Positions 23,149-32,389 are shown, numbered from the stretch's first letter. The stretch: DNA of 64,000 nt from Gallaecimonas xiamenensis 3-C-1 (GCF_000299915.1 NZ_AMRI01000016.1:38923-102922); one strand, 5' to 3'. Program-made: numbers and translations. The notes: generated from the sequence alone by a model not told the origin.

Positions 23149-24105
23149 ATGTCCGTCGCCAATCCCCATGCCTTGTCATCCCAGGGATTTTCCCTGGCCC
23201 CTTCTCCTTACAGCCCGCGCCTGCTGGAACTTAAGTTCGACAAGGCGGTGGTGGACGCCTTCTTGGCCGCCATCGCTCCCTGGCCGGTACAGGCTCTGGA
23301 ATACAAGTCCATGCTGCGCTTTCGGGTGGCCAAAATACTGGACGACCTCTGTGCTAACCAGTTGCAACCGCTGCTGGTATCCACCCTGGTGGACCGCCAA
23401 AGCGGCGCCTTGCTGGTTACCCCAGCAGGCCTCGATAAGGTGGAGCAAGCCGAGGACATGGTGCGCTTTACCACGGCGGTGGCCCACCTGTTCGGCCGCT
23501 CCAACTTCGACGCCATGAGCGGCCAGTATTACGCCCGTTTCGTGGTGCAAAACACCGATAACTCCGACAGCTACCTGAGAAAGCCCCACCGGGTGATGGA
23601 GCTGCACAACGACGGCACCTTCGTCGAGCAGGACACCGACTATGTGTTGATGCTGAAAATAGACGAGCAGAACATGGAAGGGGGTAACTCCCTGCTGCTG
23701 CACCTGGACGACTGGGAAGAGCTGGCCCTGTTTGCCCGCCACCCCCTGGCCCACCAGCCCATGCGCTTTGCGGCGCCCCCCAGCAAGAACACCACCCAGG
23801 ATGTGTTCCACCCCATTTTTGATGTGGACCGGGACGGCCAGCCGGTGATGGCCTACATTGACCAGTTCGTACAACCCAAGGATTTTAGCGAGGGCAACTG
23901 GCTGACCGACCTGTCCGAATCCCTAGAAGGCTCTGGCGCGAAACTGTCGGTGCCGGTGCCGGTGGGCAGCTTTTTGCTGCTCAACAACCATTTCTGGCTG
24001 CACGGCCGTGACCGCTTCACCGCCCACGAGGGGCTGCGCCGGGAACTGATGCGCCAGCGCGGCTACTTCACCCACGCCAAGACCCTGCGCGTGCCCAACC
24101 AGTAA
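23149..24105 (+). CDS. glaH: Glutarate 2-hydroxylase (CsiD/GlaH)
   Basis: An Fe(II)/2-oxoglutarate-dependent dioxygenase that converts glutarate to L-2-hydroxyglutarate and 2-oxoglutarate to succinate in the lysine/cadaverine breakdown route. It has 318 residues (325 in E. coli). The iron ligands fit the family: His153 and Asp155 in ELHNDG and His285 in FWLHGRDRF, with 132 residues between His153 and His285, as recalled for E. coli. [11 protein letters not shown] near the C-terminus supplies the 2-oxoglutarate arginine. It is followed after 18 bases by lhgO, which uses its product. In E. coli csiD is induced by carbon starvation through CRP and sigma-S. Confidence 0.93.
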   Translation: MSVANPHALSSQGFSLAPSPYSPRLLELKFDKAVVDAFLAAIAPWPVQALEYKSMLRFRVAKILDDLCANQLQPLLVSTLVDRQSGALLVTPAGLDKVEQAEDMVRFTTAVAHLFGRSNFDAMSGQYYARFVVQNTDNSDSYLRKPHRVMELHNDGTFVEQDTDYVLMLKIDEQNMEGGNSLLLHLDDWEELALFARHPLAHQPMRFAAPPSKNTTQDVFHPIFDVDRDGQPVMAYIDQFVQPKDFSEGNWLTDLSESLEGSGAKLSVPVPVGSFLLLNNHFWLHGRDRFTAHEGLRRELMRQRGYFTHAKTLRVPNQ

Positions 24106-24123
24106 CCGCCAGACGAGGTCAGG

Positions 24124-25323
24124 ATGTACGACTTTATTATCATCGGTGCCGGCATTGTCGGCATGTCCACCGCCATGCAGCTGCTGGAGCGCTTTCCCGG
24201 CAAAAAGGTGGTGGTGCTGGAAAAAGAAGCCTCGGTGGCCTGCCACCAGACCGGGCACAACTCGGGGGTCATTCACGCCGGCGTCTATTACACCCCGGGC
24301 AGCCTCAAGGCCCGCTTTTGCCTGGAAGGTAACCGCGACACCAAGCGCTTTTGCGACGAGAACGCCATTGCCTACCAGTCCTGCGGCAAGTTGCTGGTGG
24401 CCACCAACGAGCTGGAAATGACCCGGATGCAGGCCCTGTGGCAACGCACCGAGGCCAACGGCCTGGAGCGCTACTGGTTGTCCGGCGCCGAACTCAAGGA
24501 GCGCGAACCCAATATCGTCGGCCTGGGGGGCATCTTTGTGCCGTCCTCCGGCATTGTCAGCTACCGCCAGGTGACCCAGGCCATGGCCAAGCGCTTTACC
24601 GAGGCCGGTGGGGAGATCCGTTTTAACACCCAAGTCACCGGGCTTAAGGAAAGCGCCCAGGACATAAGAGTAGAGACCGGCAGTGGCGACTTGGCCGGCC
24701 GCTACCTGCTGTCCTGCTCGGGGCTGATGGCCGACCGGGTGGTGCGCATGCTGGGACTGCAGCCGGACTTTCGTATCTGCCCGTTCAGGGGCGAGTACTA
24801 TTTACTGCCGCCCAAGCACAACCAGATAGTCAACCACCTCATCTACCCCATACCGGATCCCAACATGCCCTTTCTGGGGGTACATCTGACCCGGATGATC
24901 GACGGCACCGTTACCGTCGGCCCCAACGCTGTGCTGGCCTTCAAACGGGAAGGCTACCGCAAGACCGACTTTTCCCTGGCCGACAGCCTGGCCACCCTGG
25001 GCTATGGCGGCATCCGCAAGGTGCTTAGGGATAACCTCAAGCCCGGGCTCAAGGAGCTGCGAAACTCCCTGTTCAAGGGCGGCTACTTGAAGGAGGTGCA
25101 AAAGTACTGCCCCAGCGTCGGCAAGGACGACCTGTTGCCGTACCCTGCCGGGGTGCGGGCCCAGGCGGTGTCCAAGGACGGCAAATTGGTGGACGACTTC
25201 CTCTTTGTTCGTACCCCCCGCACCATCAATGTCTGCAATGCCCCCTCTCCGGCGGCGACCTCGGCCCTGCCTATAGGGCGCCATATCATCCAGGAGGCCA
25301 TCAGCCAGTTCCAACTGGCCTGA
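24124..25323 (+). CDS. lhgO: L-2-hydroxyglutarate dehydrogenase/oxidase LhgO
   Basis: A 399-residue FAD enzyme (422 in E. coli) of the DAO family that oxidises L-2-hydroxyglutarate to 2-oxoglutarate, passing electrons to the quinone pool. The N-terminal Rossmann motif is IIGAGIVGMSTAMQLLE (5-21). HNSGVIHAGVYYTPGSLKA is the FAD/substrate signature, and PFRGEYY and a C-terminal PSPAATSALPIG complete the family pattern. It lies in an operon with glaH. The gabD, gabT and gabP genes that follow in E. coli are absent; pncC follows instead. Confidence 0.93.
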   Translation: MYDFIIIGAGIVGMSTAMQLLERFPGKKVVVLEKEASVACHQTGHNSGVIHAGVYYTPGSLKARFCLEGNRDTKRFCDENAIAYQSCGKLLVATNELEMTRMQALWQRTEANGLERYWLSGAELKEREPNIVGLGGIFVPSSGIVSYRQVTQAMAKRFTEAGGEIRFNTQVTGLKESAQDIRVETGSGDLAGRYLLSCSGLMADRVVRMLGLQPDFRICPFRGEYYLLPPKHNQIVNHLIYPIPDPNMPFLGVHLTRMIDGTVTVGPNAVLAFKREGYRKTDFSLADSLATLGYGGIRKVLRDNLKPGLKELRNSLFKGGYLKEVQKYCPSVGKDDLLPYPAGVRAQAVSKDGKLVDDFLFVRTPRTINVCNAPSPAATSALPIGRHIIQEAISQFQLA

Positions 25324-25388
25324 GGGCGGTTGCACCGGGCTTTGGAGTCGGCATAATGGCGGGCAGCATCAATGCCAGGAGCCGACCC

Positions 25389-25898
25389 ATGTCCACCCAT
25401 CCAAGCTGGGACAGCATTGCCCAACTGGCCGCCCAACTGGGCCAGGCCGCCAAGCAAGCCGGGGTGCGGCTGACCAGTGCCGAGTCTTGCACCGGCGGCC
25501 TTATCGCCGGTGCCATCACCGAGGTGGCGGGCTCTTCTTCCTGGTTTGACGAGGCCTTTGTCACCTACGCCAACGCCGCCAAGATGCGCCGCCTTGGGGT
25601 CAGCAGCGCCAGCCTCGACCAGTTTGGCGCCGTGTCTGAAGCGGTGGTGCGGGAGATGGCCGAAGGGGCACGCCTGGCGGCAGGGGCCGATTTGGCGGTG
25701 GCCACCAGTGGCATTGCCGGCCCGGACGGCGGCAGCTCCGACAAGCCGGTGGGCACGGTCTGGATGGCCTGGGCCAGCGCCGGGCAAACCCAGTGCCAAT
25801 GCTTTCATTTTGACGGCAATCGCCAAGACGTCAGGCTGCAAGCCGTTTTTGCGGCCTTGCACGGACTTTTGCAAAAAATCCCTCCATACAGGGGTTGA
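25389..25898 (+). CDS. pncC: Nicotinamide-nucleotide amidase PncC (CinA C-terminal family)
   Basis: A 169-residue protein (165 in E. coli PncC) that deamidates NMN to nicotinate mononucleotide in NAD recycling. The family core reads [20 protein letters not shown] and [14 protein letters not shown], with [22 protein letters not shown] near residue 100. The ATG at 25389 agrees with the usual N-terminus; an earlier in-frame start exists. Its TGA ends one base before the LexA box of recA, and pncC-recA adjacency is common in gammaproteobacteria. Confidence 0.9.
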   Translation: MSTHPSWDSIAQLAAQLGQAAKQAGVRLTSAESCTGGLIAGAITEVAGSSSWFDEAFVTYANAAKMRRLGVSSASLDQFGAVSEAVVREMAEGARLAAGADLAVATSGIAGPDGGSSDKPVGTVWMAWASAGQTQCQCFHFDGNRQDVRLQAVFAALHGLLQKIPPYRG

Positions 25899-25922
25899 TA
25901 CTGTACGGTCATACAGTATACT
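25895..25922 (+). promoter_or_regulatory. recA promoter with overlapping LexA (SOS) box
   Basis: The -35 TTGATA (25895-25900) and -10 TATACT (25917-25922) are separated by 16 bases. The 20-bp LexA operator TACTGTACGGTCATACAGTA (25899-25918) fills the spacer and overlaps both hexamers. It matches the CTGT-N8-ACAG consensus exactly. The -35 begins inside the pncC stop region. Confidence 0.95.
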
Positions 25923-25968
25923 TCCCTGCAACTGCTTAACCTCTTCTTACGGATCTCAGGAGCCGGAA

Positions 25969-27015
25969 ATGGACGACAACAAACAGAAAGCCCTTGCCGC
26001 TGCGTTGGGTCAAATCGAGCGCCAGTTTGGCAAAGGTTCCATCATGCGTATGGGCGACAGCCAGGTACTGAGCATCGACTCCGTATCTACCGGCTCTTTG
26101 GGCCTGGATATCGCCCTTGGCATCGGTGGCCTGCCGTTTGGCCGTATCGTCGAGATTTTCGGGCCTGAGTCCTCCGGTAAAACCACCCTGACCCTGCAGG
26201 TCATTGCCGAAGCCCAGAAGCAGGGCAAGACCTGCGCCTTTATCGACGCCGAACACGCACTGGACCCCATCTATGCCCGCAAACTGGGCGTCAACGTGGA
26301 CGACCTTTTGGTGTCCCAGCCCGACACCGGCGAGCAGGCCCTGGAGATCTGCGACATGCTGGTGCGCTCCAGCGCCGTTGACGTGGTGATTGTCGACTCC
26401 GTGGCCGCCCTGACCCCGAAAGCGGAAATCGAAGGCGAGATGGGCGACAGCCACGTGGGCCTGCAAGCCCGCCTGATGTCCCAGGCTCTGCGTAAGCTGA
26501 CCGCCAACATCAAGAAATCCAACACCCTGTGCGTCTTCATCAACCAGATCCGGATGAAGATCGGTGTGATGTTCGGTAACCCCGAAACCACCACCGGTGG
26601 TAACGCCCTGAAGTTCTACGCTTCTGTGCGCCTGGACATCCGCCGTACCGGCGCCGTCAAGGAAGGGGACGAAGTGGTGGGTAACGAAACCCGCGTCAAG
26701 GTGGTCAAGAACAAGGTGGCGCCGCCCTTCAAACAGGCCGAGTTCCAGATCATGTACGGTGCCGGTACCTCCAAGGAAGCCGAGCTGATCGACCTGGGTG
26801 TGGCCCAGAAACTGGTGGACAAAGCCGGTGCCTGGTACAGCTACAAGGGCGACAAGATCGGCCAAGGCAAGGCCAACGCCGTTAAGTTCCTGCTGGAAAA
26901 CAAAGACATCGCCCACGAAATCGAAAGCCAGCTGCGCGAGCGCCTGCTGGTATCCGCCACCCCTGCCGCTGAAAGTGACCTGAGCGAAGCCGTGGCAGAA
27001 GGAGACGAGCTCTGA
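25969..27015 (+). CDS. recA: Recombinase RecA
   Basis: RecA forms filaments on single-stranded DNA, drives strand exchange, and triggers LexA self-cleavage. It has 348 residues (353 in E. coli). The start [20 protein letters not shown] is family-typical and follows an AGGAGCC ribosome site; an upstream extension within pncC is rejected. The Walker A motif is [10 protein letters not shown] (about 66-75). Loops L1 and L2 and the MAW-type signature are intact (for example [20 protein letters not shown]). The C-terminus is acidic ([13 protein letters not shown]). Transcription is SOS-controlled through the operator at 25899-25918. recX follows within 24 bases. Confidence 0.98.
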   Translation: MDDNKQKALAAALGQIERQFGKGSIMRMGDSQVLSIDSVSTGSLGLDIALGIGGLPFGRIVEIFGPESSGKTTLTLQVIAEAQKQGKTCAFIDAEHALDPIYARKLGVNVDDLLVSQPDTGEQALEICDMLVRSSAVDVVIVDSVAALTPKAEIEGEMGDSHVGLQARLMSQALRKLTANIKKSNTLCVFINQIRMKIGVMFGNPETTTGGNALKFYASVRLDIRRTGAVKEGDEVVGNETRVKVVKNKVAPPFKQAEFQIMYGAGTSKEAELIDLGVAQKLVDKAGAWYSYKGDKIGQGKANAVKFLLENKDIAHEIESQLRERLLVSATPAAESDLSEAVAEGDEL

Positions 27016-27038
27016 GTGACGACATAAAGCAGGCAGCC

Positions 27039-27458
27039 ATGCGGCTGCTTGCCTTACGTGAACACAGCCCCCGCGAATTGGCCGATAAACTGGCCCGCAG
27101 GGGCTTTTCTTCATCTGAAATTCAGTCGCTTGTAGAGAAGCTGCTTGCGCAAGGCTGGCTGGATCATTACCGTTATGCCGAAAGTGCCGTGCGACGCTTG
27201 CTGCAAAAGGGCTACGGGCCCATGCGCATCCAGGCTGAGCTGAGCCAGAAAGGCATCCCCGATGAGGTGGGCAAGGCTGCATTGACAGAGCAATTGCCCG
27301 ACTGGTCCGCACAGGCGCAAGCTGCCTATAATAGGCGATTTCGCGACGCCGCCATCACGAGCCCGAAAGACTGGGCAAAAAGGGCAAGGTATCTGTCCAG
27401 CAGGGGCTTCAGTCCCGAACAGATCCGTGCCGTTTTGGCCAAAGCCGAGCGCTCCTGA
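27039..27458 (+). CDS. recX: RecA regulator RecX
   Basis: RecX binds and limits RecA filaments. From ATG 27039 it has 139 residues, made of tandem three-helix repeats such as REHSPRELADKLARRGFSSSEI, LLAQGWLDHYRYAESAVRRL and KDWAKRARYLSSRGFSPEQIRAVL. The reading frame continues upstream to a CTG at 27012 that overlaps the recA stop. The nine additional residues (SDDIKQAAM) look like family sequence, so the true start may be that rare CTG, with translational coupling to recA. E. coli RecX has 166 residues. Confidence 0.88.
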   Translation: MRLLALREHSPRELADKLARRGFSSSEIQSLVEKLLAQGWLDHYRYAESAVRRLLQKGYGPMRIQAELSQKGIPDEVGKAALTEQLPDWSAQAQAAYNRRFRDAAITSPKDWAKRARYLSSRGFSPEQIRAVLAKAERS

Positions 27459-27494
27459 ACGCCGTGCACCAGGACGACAACTACAGGATTTTCC

Positions 27495-30116
27495 ATGAGC
27501 ATGACCAGCGCTGAGATACGTGACGCTTTCTTGAACTACTTCAAGGACAAAGGGCACCAAATAGTGCCTTCCAGCTCCTTGATCCCGGGCAATGACCCCA
27601 CCTTGCTGTTCACCAACGCCGGTATGGTGCAGTTCAAGGACGTCTTCCTGGGTTCCGACAAGCGCGCCTATACCCGCGCCACCAGCTCCCAGCGCTGCGT
27701 CCGTGCCGGCGGTAAGCACAACGACCTCGAGAACGTTGGCTACACCGCCCGCCACCACACCTTCTTTGAAATGCTGGGCAACTTCAGCTTCGGCGACTAC
27801 TTCAAGGAAGGGGCCATTCAGTACGCCTGGGAATTCCTGACCCAGGTGGTCAAGCTGCCGGCGGAAAAACTCTGGGTGACCGTCTACGAAACCGATGATG
27901 AAGCCTACGACATCTGGGCCAAGGAAGTGGGTGTGCCCACCGACCGCATCATCCGTATCGGCGACAACAAGGGCGCCCCTTATGCGTCCGACAACTTCTG
28001 GTCCATGGGTGACACCGGTCCCTGTGGCCCCTGCACCGAGATCTTCTACGACCACGGCGAGCACATCTGGGGTGGCCCTCCGGGCAGCCCGGAAGAAGAC
28101 GGCGATCGCTACATCGAGATCTGGAACATCGTCTTCATGCAGTTCAACCGTCATGGTGACGGCCGCATGGAGCCGCTGCCCAAGCCCAGCGTCGACACCG
28201 GCATGGGCCTGGAGCGCATCAGCGCCATCCTTCAGCACGTGCATTCCAACTACGAAATCGACATCTTCCAGCACCTGATCAAGGCCGCTGCCAAGGCCAT
28301 AGGTAGCGAAGATCTGGAAAACAAATCCCTGCGGGTGGTGGCTGACCACATCCGTAGCTGCTCTTTCCTGGTGGTGGACGGGGTTATGCCGTCCAACGAA
28401 GGCCGGGGTTATGTGCTGCGCCGTATCGTGCGCCGCGCCGTGCGCCACGGTGCTCAGTTGGGAGCCAGTGAGCCCTTCTTCTACAAGCTGGTGGCTGCCC
28501 TTATCGACGTGATGGGTGATGCCTACCCCGAGCTCAAGGAAAAGCAGGCCATCATCGAGAAGGCACTGCTGATGGAAGAAGAGCAGTTCCGCAAAACCCT
28601 GGAGCGTGGTCTCAAACTGCTGGATGAAGCCCTGGCCGACATCCAAGGCAGCGTCATTCCCGGTGACGTGGTGTTCAAGCTTTACGACACCTACGGCTTC
28701 CCGGTGGACTTGACCAACGACGTGGCCCGTGAGCGCGGCCTGACCCTGGACGAAGCTGGTTTTGAAACCGCCATGGAAGCCCAGCGCCAGCGCGCCAAGC
28801 AGGCGTCCAACTTCGGTGCCGACTACAACAGCCGTTTGGACATCGACTGCCAGACCCAGTTCTCCGGTTATGACGGCGTCCGTGACGTCTCCCCTGTGGT
28901 GGCCCTGTTCAAAGGTGGCGACGCCGTAGACAGCGTCCAAGCCGGTGACGAGGTGCTGGTGGTACTGGAACGTACCCCCTTCTACGGCGAGTCCGGCGGC
29001 CAGGTGGGTGACACCGGCGAGCTGAGCAGCGACGGTGCCCGTATCCTGATCCACAATACCACCAAGAGCGGTGACGCCTTCGTACACCACGGTAAAGTGG
29101 CCGAAGGCAGCATCAAGCTGGGTGACAAGCTCAAGGCCGAAGTGGACAAGACCCGCCGCGACGCCATCCGCCTCAACCACAGCGCCACCCACCTGGCCCA
29201 TGCCGCCCTACGCAAGGTGCTGGGTGAGCACGTGACCCAGAAAGGCTCACTGGTGGACAGTGAGCGCATGCGTTTTGACTTCTCCCACTTCGAAGGGGTC
29301 AAGGGGGTTGAGATCAGCGAGATTGAGCGCCTGGTCAACAACGAAATTCGTGCCAACCACGCCGTCACCACCCGCCTGATGCAAATCGAAGAAGCCAAGG
29401 CCGCCGGTGCCATGGCCCTGTTTGGCGAGAAGTACGACGACGAAGTGCGGGTTGTGCAGATGGGGGACTTCTCCATCGAACTGTGCGGCGGTACCCATGT
29501 CAGCCGTACCGGCGACATCGGCCTCTTCAAGGTGATCTCCGAAGGCGGTATCGCCGCTGGCGTGCGCCGTATCGAAGCGGTCACCGGTGAAGCAGCCCTG
29601 GAATGGCTGCAAGGGCGCGAGCAGCTCCTGGGTGAGCTGGCCGGCAGCCTGAAAACCGACGTGGCCGGCCTTGCCGACCGCTTTGCCCAGCAGTTGGACA
29701 AGACCAAGCAGCTGGAAAAGGAACTGGAAAAGGCCAAGGCGCAACTGGCCGCCAGTGCCGGCAGTGCCCTGGCCGAACAGGCCGAAGACCTGGGCGGTAC
29801 CAAACTGCTGGTAGCCGAGCTGCCCGGCGCCGATCCCAAGTCCCTGCGTGAACTGGTGGACAAGCTCAAAGACAAACTGGGTGAAGCCGTGGTGGTACTG
29901 GCCGTGCCCGCCGACGGCAAGGTCAGCCTGATCGCCGGTGTCTCCAAAGGCCTGACTGCCAAGGTCAAGGCTGGGGAACTGGTGGGCATGGTGGCCGCCC
30001 AGGTAGGTGGCAAGGGCGGTGGCCGTCCCGACATGGCCCAGGCTGGTGGCACCGACGTGGCCGCCCTCAGCGGCGCCCTGGCCACCGTCAAGGACTGGGT
30101 GCAGGCGCGCCTCTAA
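27495..30116 (+). CDS. alaS: Alanyl-tRNA synthetase
   Basis: A class II synthetase that charges tRNA-Ala. It has 873 residues (876 in E. coli). The catalytic core opens with the motif region [19 protein letters not shown]. The editing domain has zinc ligands in [12 protein letters not shown] and [12 protein letters not shown] coiled coil ([17 protein letters not shown]) links to the C-Ala domain, ending [18 protein letters not shown] second possible start, [10 protein letters not shown], lies two codons downstream. The recX-alaS-lysC-csrA-tRNA-Ser order is typical of gammaproteobacteria. lysC begins on the base right after the alaS stop. Confidence 0.97.
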   Translation: MSMTSAEIRDAFLNYFKDKGHQIVPSSSLIPGNDPTLLFTNAGMVQFKDVFLGSDKRAYTRATSSQRCVRAGGKHNDLENVGYTARHHTFFEMLGNFSFGDYFKEGAIQYAWEFLTQVVKLPAEKLWVTVYETDDEAYDIWAKEVGVPTDRIIRIGDNKGAPYASDNFWSMGDTGPCGPCTEIFYDHGEHIWGGPPGSPEEDGDRYIEIWNIVFMQFNRHGDGRMEPLPKPSVDTGMGLERISAILQHVHSNYEIDIFQHLIKAAAKAIGSEDLENKSLRVVADHIRSCSFLVVDGVMPSNEGRGYVLRRIVRRAVRHGAQLGASEPFFYKLVAALIDVMGDAYPELKEKQAIIEKALLMEEEQFRKTLERGLKLLDEALADIQGSVIPGDVVFKLYDTYGFPVDLTNDVARERGLTLDEAGFETAMEAQRQRAKQASNFGADYNSRLDIDCQTQFSGYDGVRDVSPVVALFKGGDAVDSVQAGDEVLVVLERTPFYGESGGQVGDTGELSSDGARILIHNTTKSGDAFVHHGKVAEGSIKLGDKLKAEVDKTRRDAIRLNHSATHLAHAALRKVLGEHVTQKGSLVDSERMRFDFSHFEGVKGVEISEIERLVNNEIRANHAVTTRLMQIEEAKAAGAMALFGEKYDDEVRVVQMGDFSIELCGGTHVSRTGDIGLFKVISEGGIAAGVRRIEAVTGEAALEWLQGREQLLGELAGSLKTDVAGLADRFAQQLDKTKQLEKELEKAKAQLAASAGSALAEQAEDLGGTKLLVAELPGADPKSLRELVDKLKDKLGEAVVVLAVPADGKVSLIAGVSKGLTAKVKAGELVGMVAAQVGGKGGGRPDMAQAGGTDVAALSGALATVKDWVQARL

Positions 30117-31328
30117 ATGGCTCTGATTGTTCAGAAGTTCGGTGGTACCTCGGTTGGCACCTTGGCACGCATCGAAGCCGTCGCTGAACGGATCATTGCT
30201 ACGCGCAAACAGGGCCACGACCTGGTGGTGGTGGTCTCTGCCATGGCTGGTGAAACCAACCGGCTGATCACCATGGCGCAGGCCCTCTGTGCCGATCCCG
30301 ACCCCAGGGAATTGGATGTACTGCTCGCCACCGGCGAGCAGACCACCATCGCCCTGCTGGCCATGGCTCTCAAGGCGCGGGGCCAACCCGCCCTTTCCCT
30401 GACTGGCGATCAGGTCCGTGTCCAAACCGACCATCGCCACGGTAAAGCCCGTATCCTCAAAGTCGACACCGCCGTCATGGACCAGGCCCTGGCCCGTGGC
30501 CAGGTGGTGATCGTGGCCGGCTTTCAGGGCCGTGGCCCCGACAACGCCATCACCACTTTGGGCCGTGGCGGCTCAGACACCACGGCGGTAGCCCTGGCGG
30601 CGGCTCTCAAGGCCAGCGAGTGCCAGATCTTCACCGACGTGGACGGCATTTACACCACCGACCCTCGTATCGAACCTCAGGCCCGGCGCTTGGACAGCAT
30701 CGACTTTGACTCCATGCTGGCCTTGGCGGCCCAGGGTGCCAAGGTACTGCAGGTGCGTTCGGTGGAGTTTGCCGGCCAGTTCCAGGTGCCGCTGCGGGTG
30801 CTGTCGAGTTTCAGTGAAGGGCAGGGCACCCTTATCACTTATGGCGACAGCGCCGATGAAGGGGTTTGTGGTGTGGCCTGCTGTGGCCAGTCTGCCCTTA
30901 TCGAGGTCAGCGGCGAAGGTTTGGACCAGGCGGCCCCGGGCCGTTTGCTGTCTCCCCTGCAGGATGCCGGTATCGATGCCGATTTGTTGGACACTGTGTT
31001 TGAAACAGGCAAACCCCTGACTTTTACTGTACCCTTGGCCGACCTCGGCCAGGCCCTGCCCATGGTACAGGCCAGTGCAATTGCGCTGGGTGGTGCTAAA
31101 GTGCAGTGTGACAATACCGTGGCCAAGGTGTCCGTCATTGGTGGCGGCTTTGAAGCCGATACCAAGATGGCGTCCCTCATCTCTCGGGTGCTGGGCGAAC
31201 AAGGCATTGAACAGCGGTTATTCCGGACCACCCCCAAGCGTTATTCGCTGTTGGTGGACCGGGCTCAGATGGAAGAGAGTGTCCGCCATCTGCACCGCGC
31301 GTTGATACCCCAGAAGTCCAGCAGCTGA
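30117..31328 (+). CDS. lysC: Monofunctional aspartate kinase
   Basis: Phosphorylates aspartate, the first step to lysine, threonine and methionine. It has 403 residues. The kinase domain begins IVQKFGGTSVG (5-15) and includes GRGGSDTTAVALAAAL and TDVDGIYTTDPR. Two ACT domains follow (about 265-400) for feedback control; the second contains VAKVSVIGGGFEADTKM. Monofunctional, beta-type aspartokinases of this length are usually inhibited by lysine plus threonine. I use the symbol lysC for position and family, not for proven lysine regulation. Confidence 0.93.
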   Translation: MALIVQKFGGTSVGTLARIEAVAERIIATRKQGHDLVVVVSAMAGETNRLITMAQALCADPDPRELDVLLATGEQTTIALLAMALKARGQPALSLTGDQVRVQTDHRHGKARILKVDTAVMDQALARGQVVIVAGFQGRGPDNAITTLGRGGSDTTAVALAAALKASECQIFTDVDGIYTTDPRIEPQARRLDSIDFDSMLALAAQGAKVLQVRSVEFAGQFQVPLRVLSSFSEGQGTLITYGDSADEGVCGVACCGQSALIEVSGEGLDQAAPGRLLSPLQDAGIDADLLDTVFETGKPLTFTVPLADLGQALPMVQASAIALGGAKVQCDNTVAKVSVIGGGFEADTKMASLISRVLGEQGIEQRLFRTTPKRYSLLVDRAQMEESVRHLHRALIPQKSSS

Positions 31329-31356
31329 CCCGATGGTGAATATTCGGTCAATTTTC

Positions 31357-31384
31357 TTGAGGTTCAAGGGGTTGGCTTTATACT
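31357..31384 (+). promoter_or_regulatory. Candidate sigma-70 promoter of csrA
   Basis: TTGAGG (31357-31362) and TATACT (31379-31384) with a 16-base spacer, about 50 bases before the csrA start. The leader also contains GGA in the AAGGAG ribosome site, a possible CsrA autoregulation site. Confidence 0.6.
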
Positions 31385-31433
31385 AAATTGAAAATGAAGC
31401 AATTGAGCGGCTTTCATTGCAAGGAGCAAAGCG

Positions 31434-31628
31434 ATGCTGATTCTGACTCGCCGTGTCGGCGAAACCCTGATGATCGGTGATGAAGTTACCGTAACTGTGC
31501 TGGGTGTTAAGGGCAACCAGGTGCGCATTGGCGTCAACGCACCCAAGGAAGTGTCCGTGCACCGTGAGGAAATTTACCAGCGTATCCAGGCTGAGAAAGA
31601 TCCCAACGAGCCAGACGGCAACTACTAA
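31434..31628 (+). CDS. csrA: Carbon storage regulator CsrA
   Basis: A 64-residue homodimeric RNA-binding protein that blocks translation of mRNAs at GGA-containing sites and is sequestered by Csr small RNAs under BarA/UvrY control. It starts [16 protein letters not shown] and retains the RNA-binding Leu4 and Arg44 ([17 protein letters not shown]). It lies between lysC/alaS and a tRNA-Ser gene, the standard gammaproteobacterial location. An intrinsic terminator follows 25 bases later. Confidence 0.98.
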   Translation: MLILTRRVGETLMIGDEVTVTVLGVKGNQVRIGVNAPKEVSVHREEIYQRIQAEKDPNEPDGNY

Positions 31629-31651
31629 GTTTTTTGATTGTCGATTCCTTG

Positions 31652-31685
31652 AAACGGCAACCTTTTAACCAAGGTTGCCGTTTTT
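31652..31685 (+). terminator. Intrinsic terminator after csrA
   Basis: AACGGCAACCTT (31653-31664) pairs perfectly with AAGGTTGCCGTT (31671-31682) around a six-base loop, and a T run follows. Confidence 0.9.
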
Positions 31686-31739
31686 CTATCCGGATTGTTT
31701 AAAGGCTGTGCAAGCAGGCGATATCTCTGGAAAAAGGGT

Positions 31740-31767
31740 TTGACTTGCCAAGTCGTTCCGGTAATAT
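31740..31767 (+). promoter_or_regulatory. Candidate promoter of the tRNA operon
   Basis: TTGACT (31740-31745) and TAATAT (31762-31767) with a 16-base spacer, 13 bases upstream of the tRNA-Ser gene. It directly follows the csrA terminator, so the tRNAs have their own start. Confidence 0.65.
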
Positions 31768-31780
31768 TCGCATCCGTCGA

Positions 31781-31871
31781 GGTGAGGTGGCCGAGAGGCT
31801 GAAGGCGCTCCCCTGCTAAGGGAGTATGGGTCAAAAGCCCATCGGGGGTTCGAATCCCCCCCTCACCGCCA
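31781..31871 (+). tRNA. tRNA-Ser (anticodon GCT)
   Basis: A 91-base class II tRNA. The acceptor stem is GGTGAGG/CCTCACC, with encoded CCA at 31869-31871. The anticodon stem CTCCC/GGGAG encloses CTGCTAA, giving anticodon GCT, which reads AGC and AGU. The long variable arm TATGGGTCAAAAGCCCATC is typical of serine tRNA. Confidence 0.97.
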
Positions 31872-31887
31872 TCGACACTTTCAAGAT

Positions 31888-31964
31888 GCGACCGTAGCTC
31901 AACTGGATAGAGTGCCTGGCTACGAACCAGGCGGTTGGAGGTTCGAGTCCTCCCGGTCGCGCCA
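31888..31964 (+). tRNA. tRNA-Arg (anticodon ACG), copy 1
   Basis: A 77-base tRNA with acceptor stem GCGACCG/CGGTCGC and encoded CCA. The anticodon loop CTACGAA gives ACG, whose A34 is normally edited to inosine to read CGU, CGC and CGA. This copy differs from the other three by G rather than A at position 26, between the D stem and the anticodon stem. Confidence 0.97.
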
Positions 31965-31987
31965 TTCAGATAAAAACCCCAAGTTAT

Positions 31988-32064
31988 GCGACCGTAGCTC
32001 AACTGGATAGAGTACCTGGCTACGAACCAGGCGGTTGGAGGTTCGAGTCCTCCCGGTCGCGCCA
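31988..32064 (+). tRNA. tRNA-Arg (anticodon ACG), copy 2
   Basis: Same 77-base sequence as copy 4 at 32221-32297. The CCA is encoded. A terminator-like hairpin begins 20 bases after it. Confidence 0.97.
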
Positions 32065-32084
32065 TCTTGATTTGTGTCGAGCAG

Positions 32085-32109
32085 CGCTTACCATTGGTAA
32101 GCGTTTTTT
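32085..32109 (+). terminator. Terminator inside the tRNA operon, between Arg copies 2 and 3
   Basis: CGCTTACC (32085-32092) and GGTAAGCG (32096-32103) form an 8-bp stem with an ATT loop and are followed by TTTTTT. Only 11 bases separate it from tRNA-Arg copy 3, so that copy has no room for its own promoter and must rely on readthrough. Confidence 0.8.
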
Positions 32110-32120
32110 GTCTGAAGACT

Positions 32121-32197
32121 GCGACCGTAGCTCAACTGGATAGAGTACCTGGCTACGAACCAGGCGGGTGGAGGTTCGAGTCCTCCCGGTCGCGCCA
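32121..32197 (+). tRNA. tRNA-Arg (anticodon ACG), copy 3
   Basis: 77 bases with encoded CCA. It differs from the other copies by G instead of T in the variable loop (CGGGT against CGGTT just before the T stem). Confidence 0.97.
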
Positions 32198-32220
32198 TTC
32201 AGATAAAAACCCCAAGTTAT

Positions 32221-32297
32221 GCGACCGTAGCTCAACTGGATAGAGTACCTGGCTACGAACCAGGCGGTTGGAGGTTCGAGTCCTCCCGGTCGCGCCA
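32221..32297 (+). tRNA. tRNA-Arg (anticodon ACG), copy 4
   Basis: Identical to copy 2. Its upstream spacer (TTCAGATAAAAACCCCAAGT) is identical to the spacer between copies 1 and 2, showing that a two-gene block was duplicated. Confidence 0.97.
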
Positions 32298-32307
32298 TAT
32301 TAAAGAA

Positions 32308-32333
32308 AAACCCGCTCACTGAGCGGGTTTTTT
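32308..32333 (+). terminator. Intrinsic terminator of the tRNA operon
   Basis: CCCGCTC (32311-32317) and GAGCGGG (32321-32327), flanked by A and T runs (AAAA before, TTTTTT after). Confidence 0.9.
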
Positions 32334-32389
32334 GCATTTGCGCTCCGGCAACCTGCCGTTATCCCCAATCCCCCGTCTCGACGGCCCTC

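Noticed and set aside
25477..25968. N-terminal extension of RecA in frame through pncC
   Set aside because: It runs through the SOS promoter and lacks RecA similarity; the standard RecA start and ribosome site are at 25969.
31888..32297. Repeated units that could be read as a CRISPR-like array
   Set aside because: The repeats are complete tRNA-Arg genes with acceptor, D, anticodon and T arms.
31625..32337. Minus-strand frames encoding GGLEPPTAWF-like peptides
   Set aside because: They are antisense translations of the tRNA-Arg/Ser genes and recur with each tRNA copy; this is a well-known false gene family.
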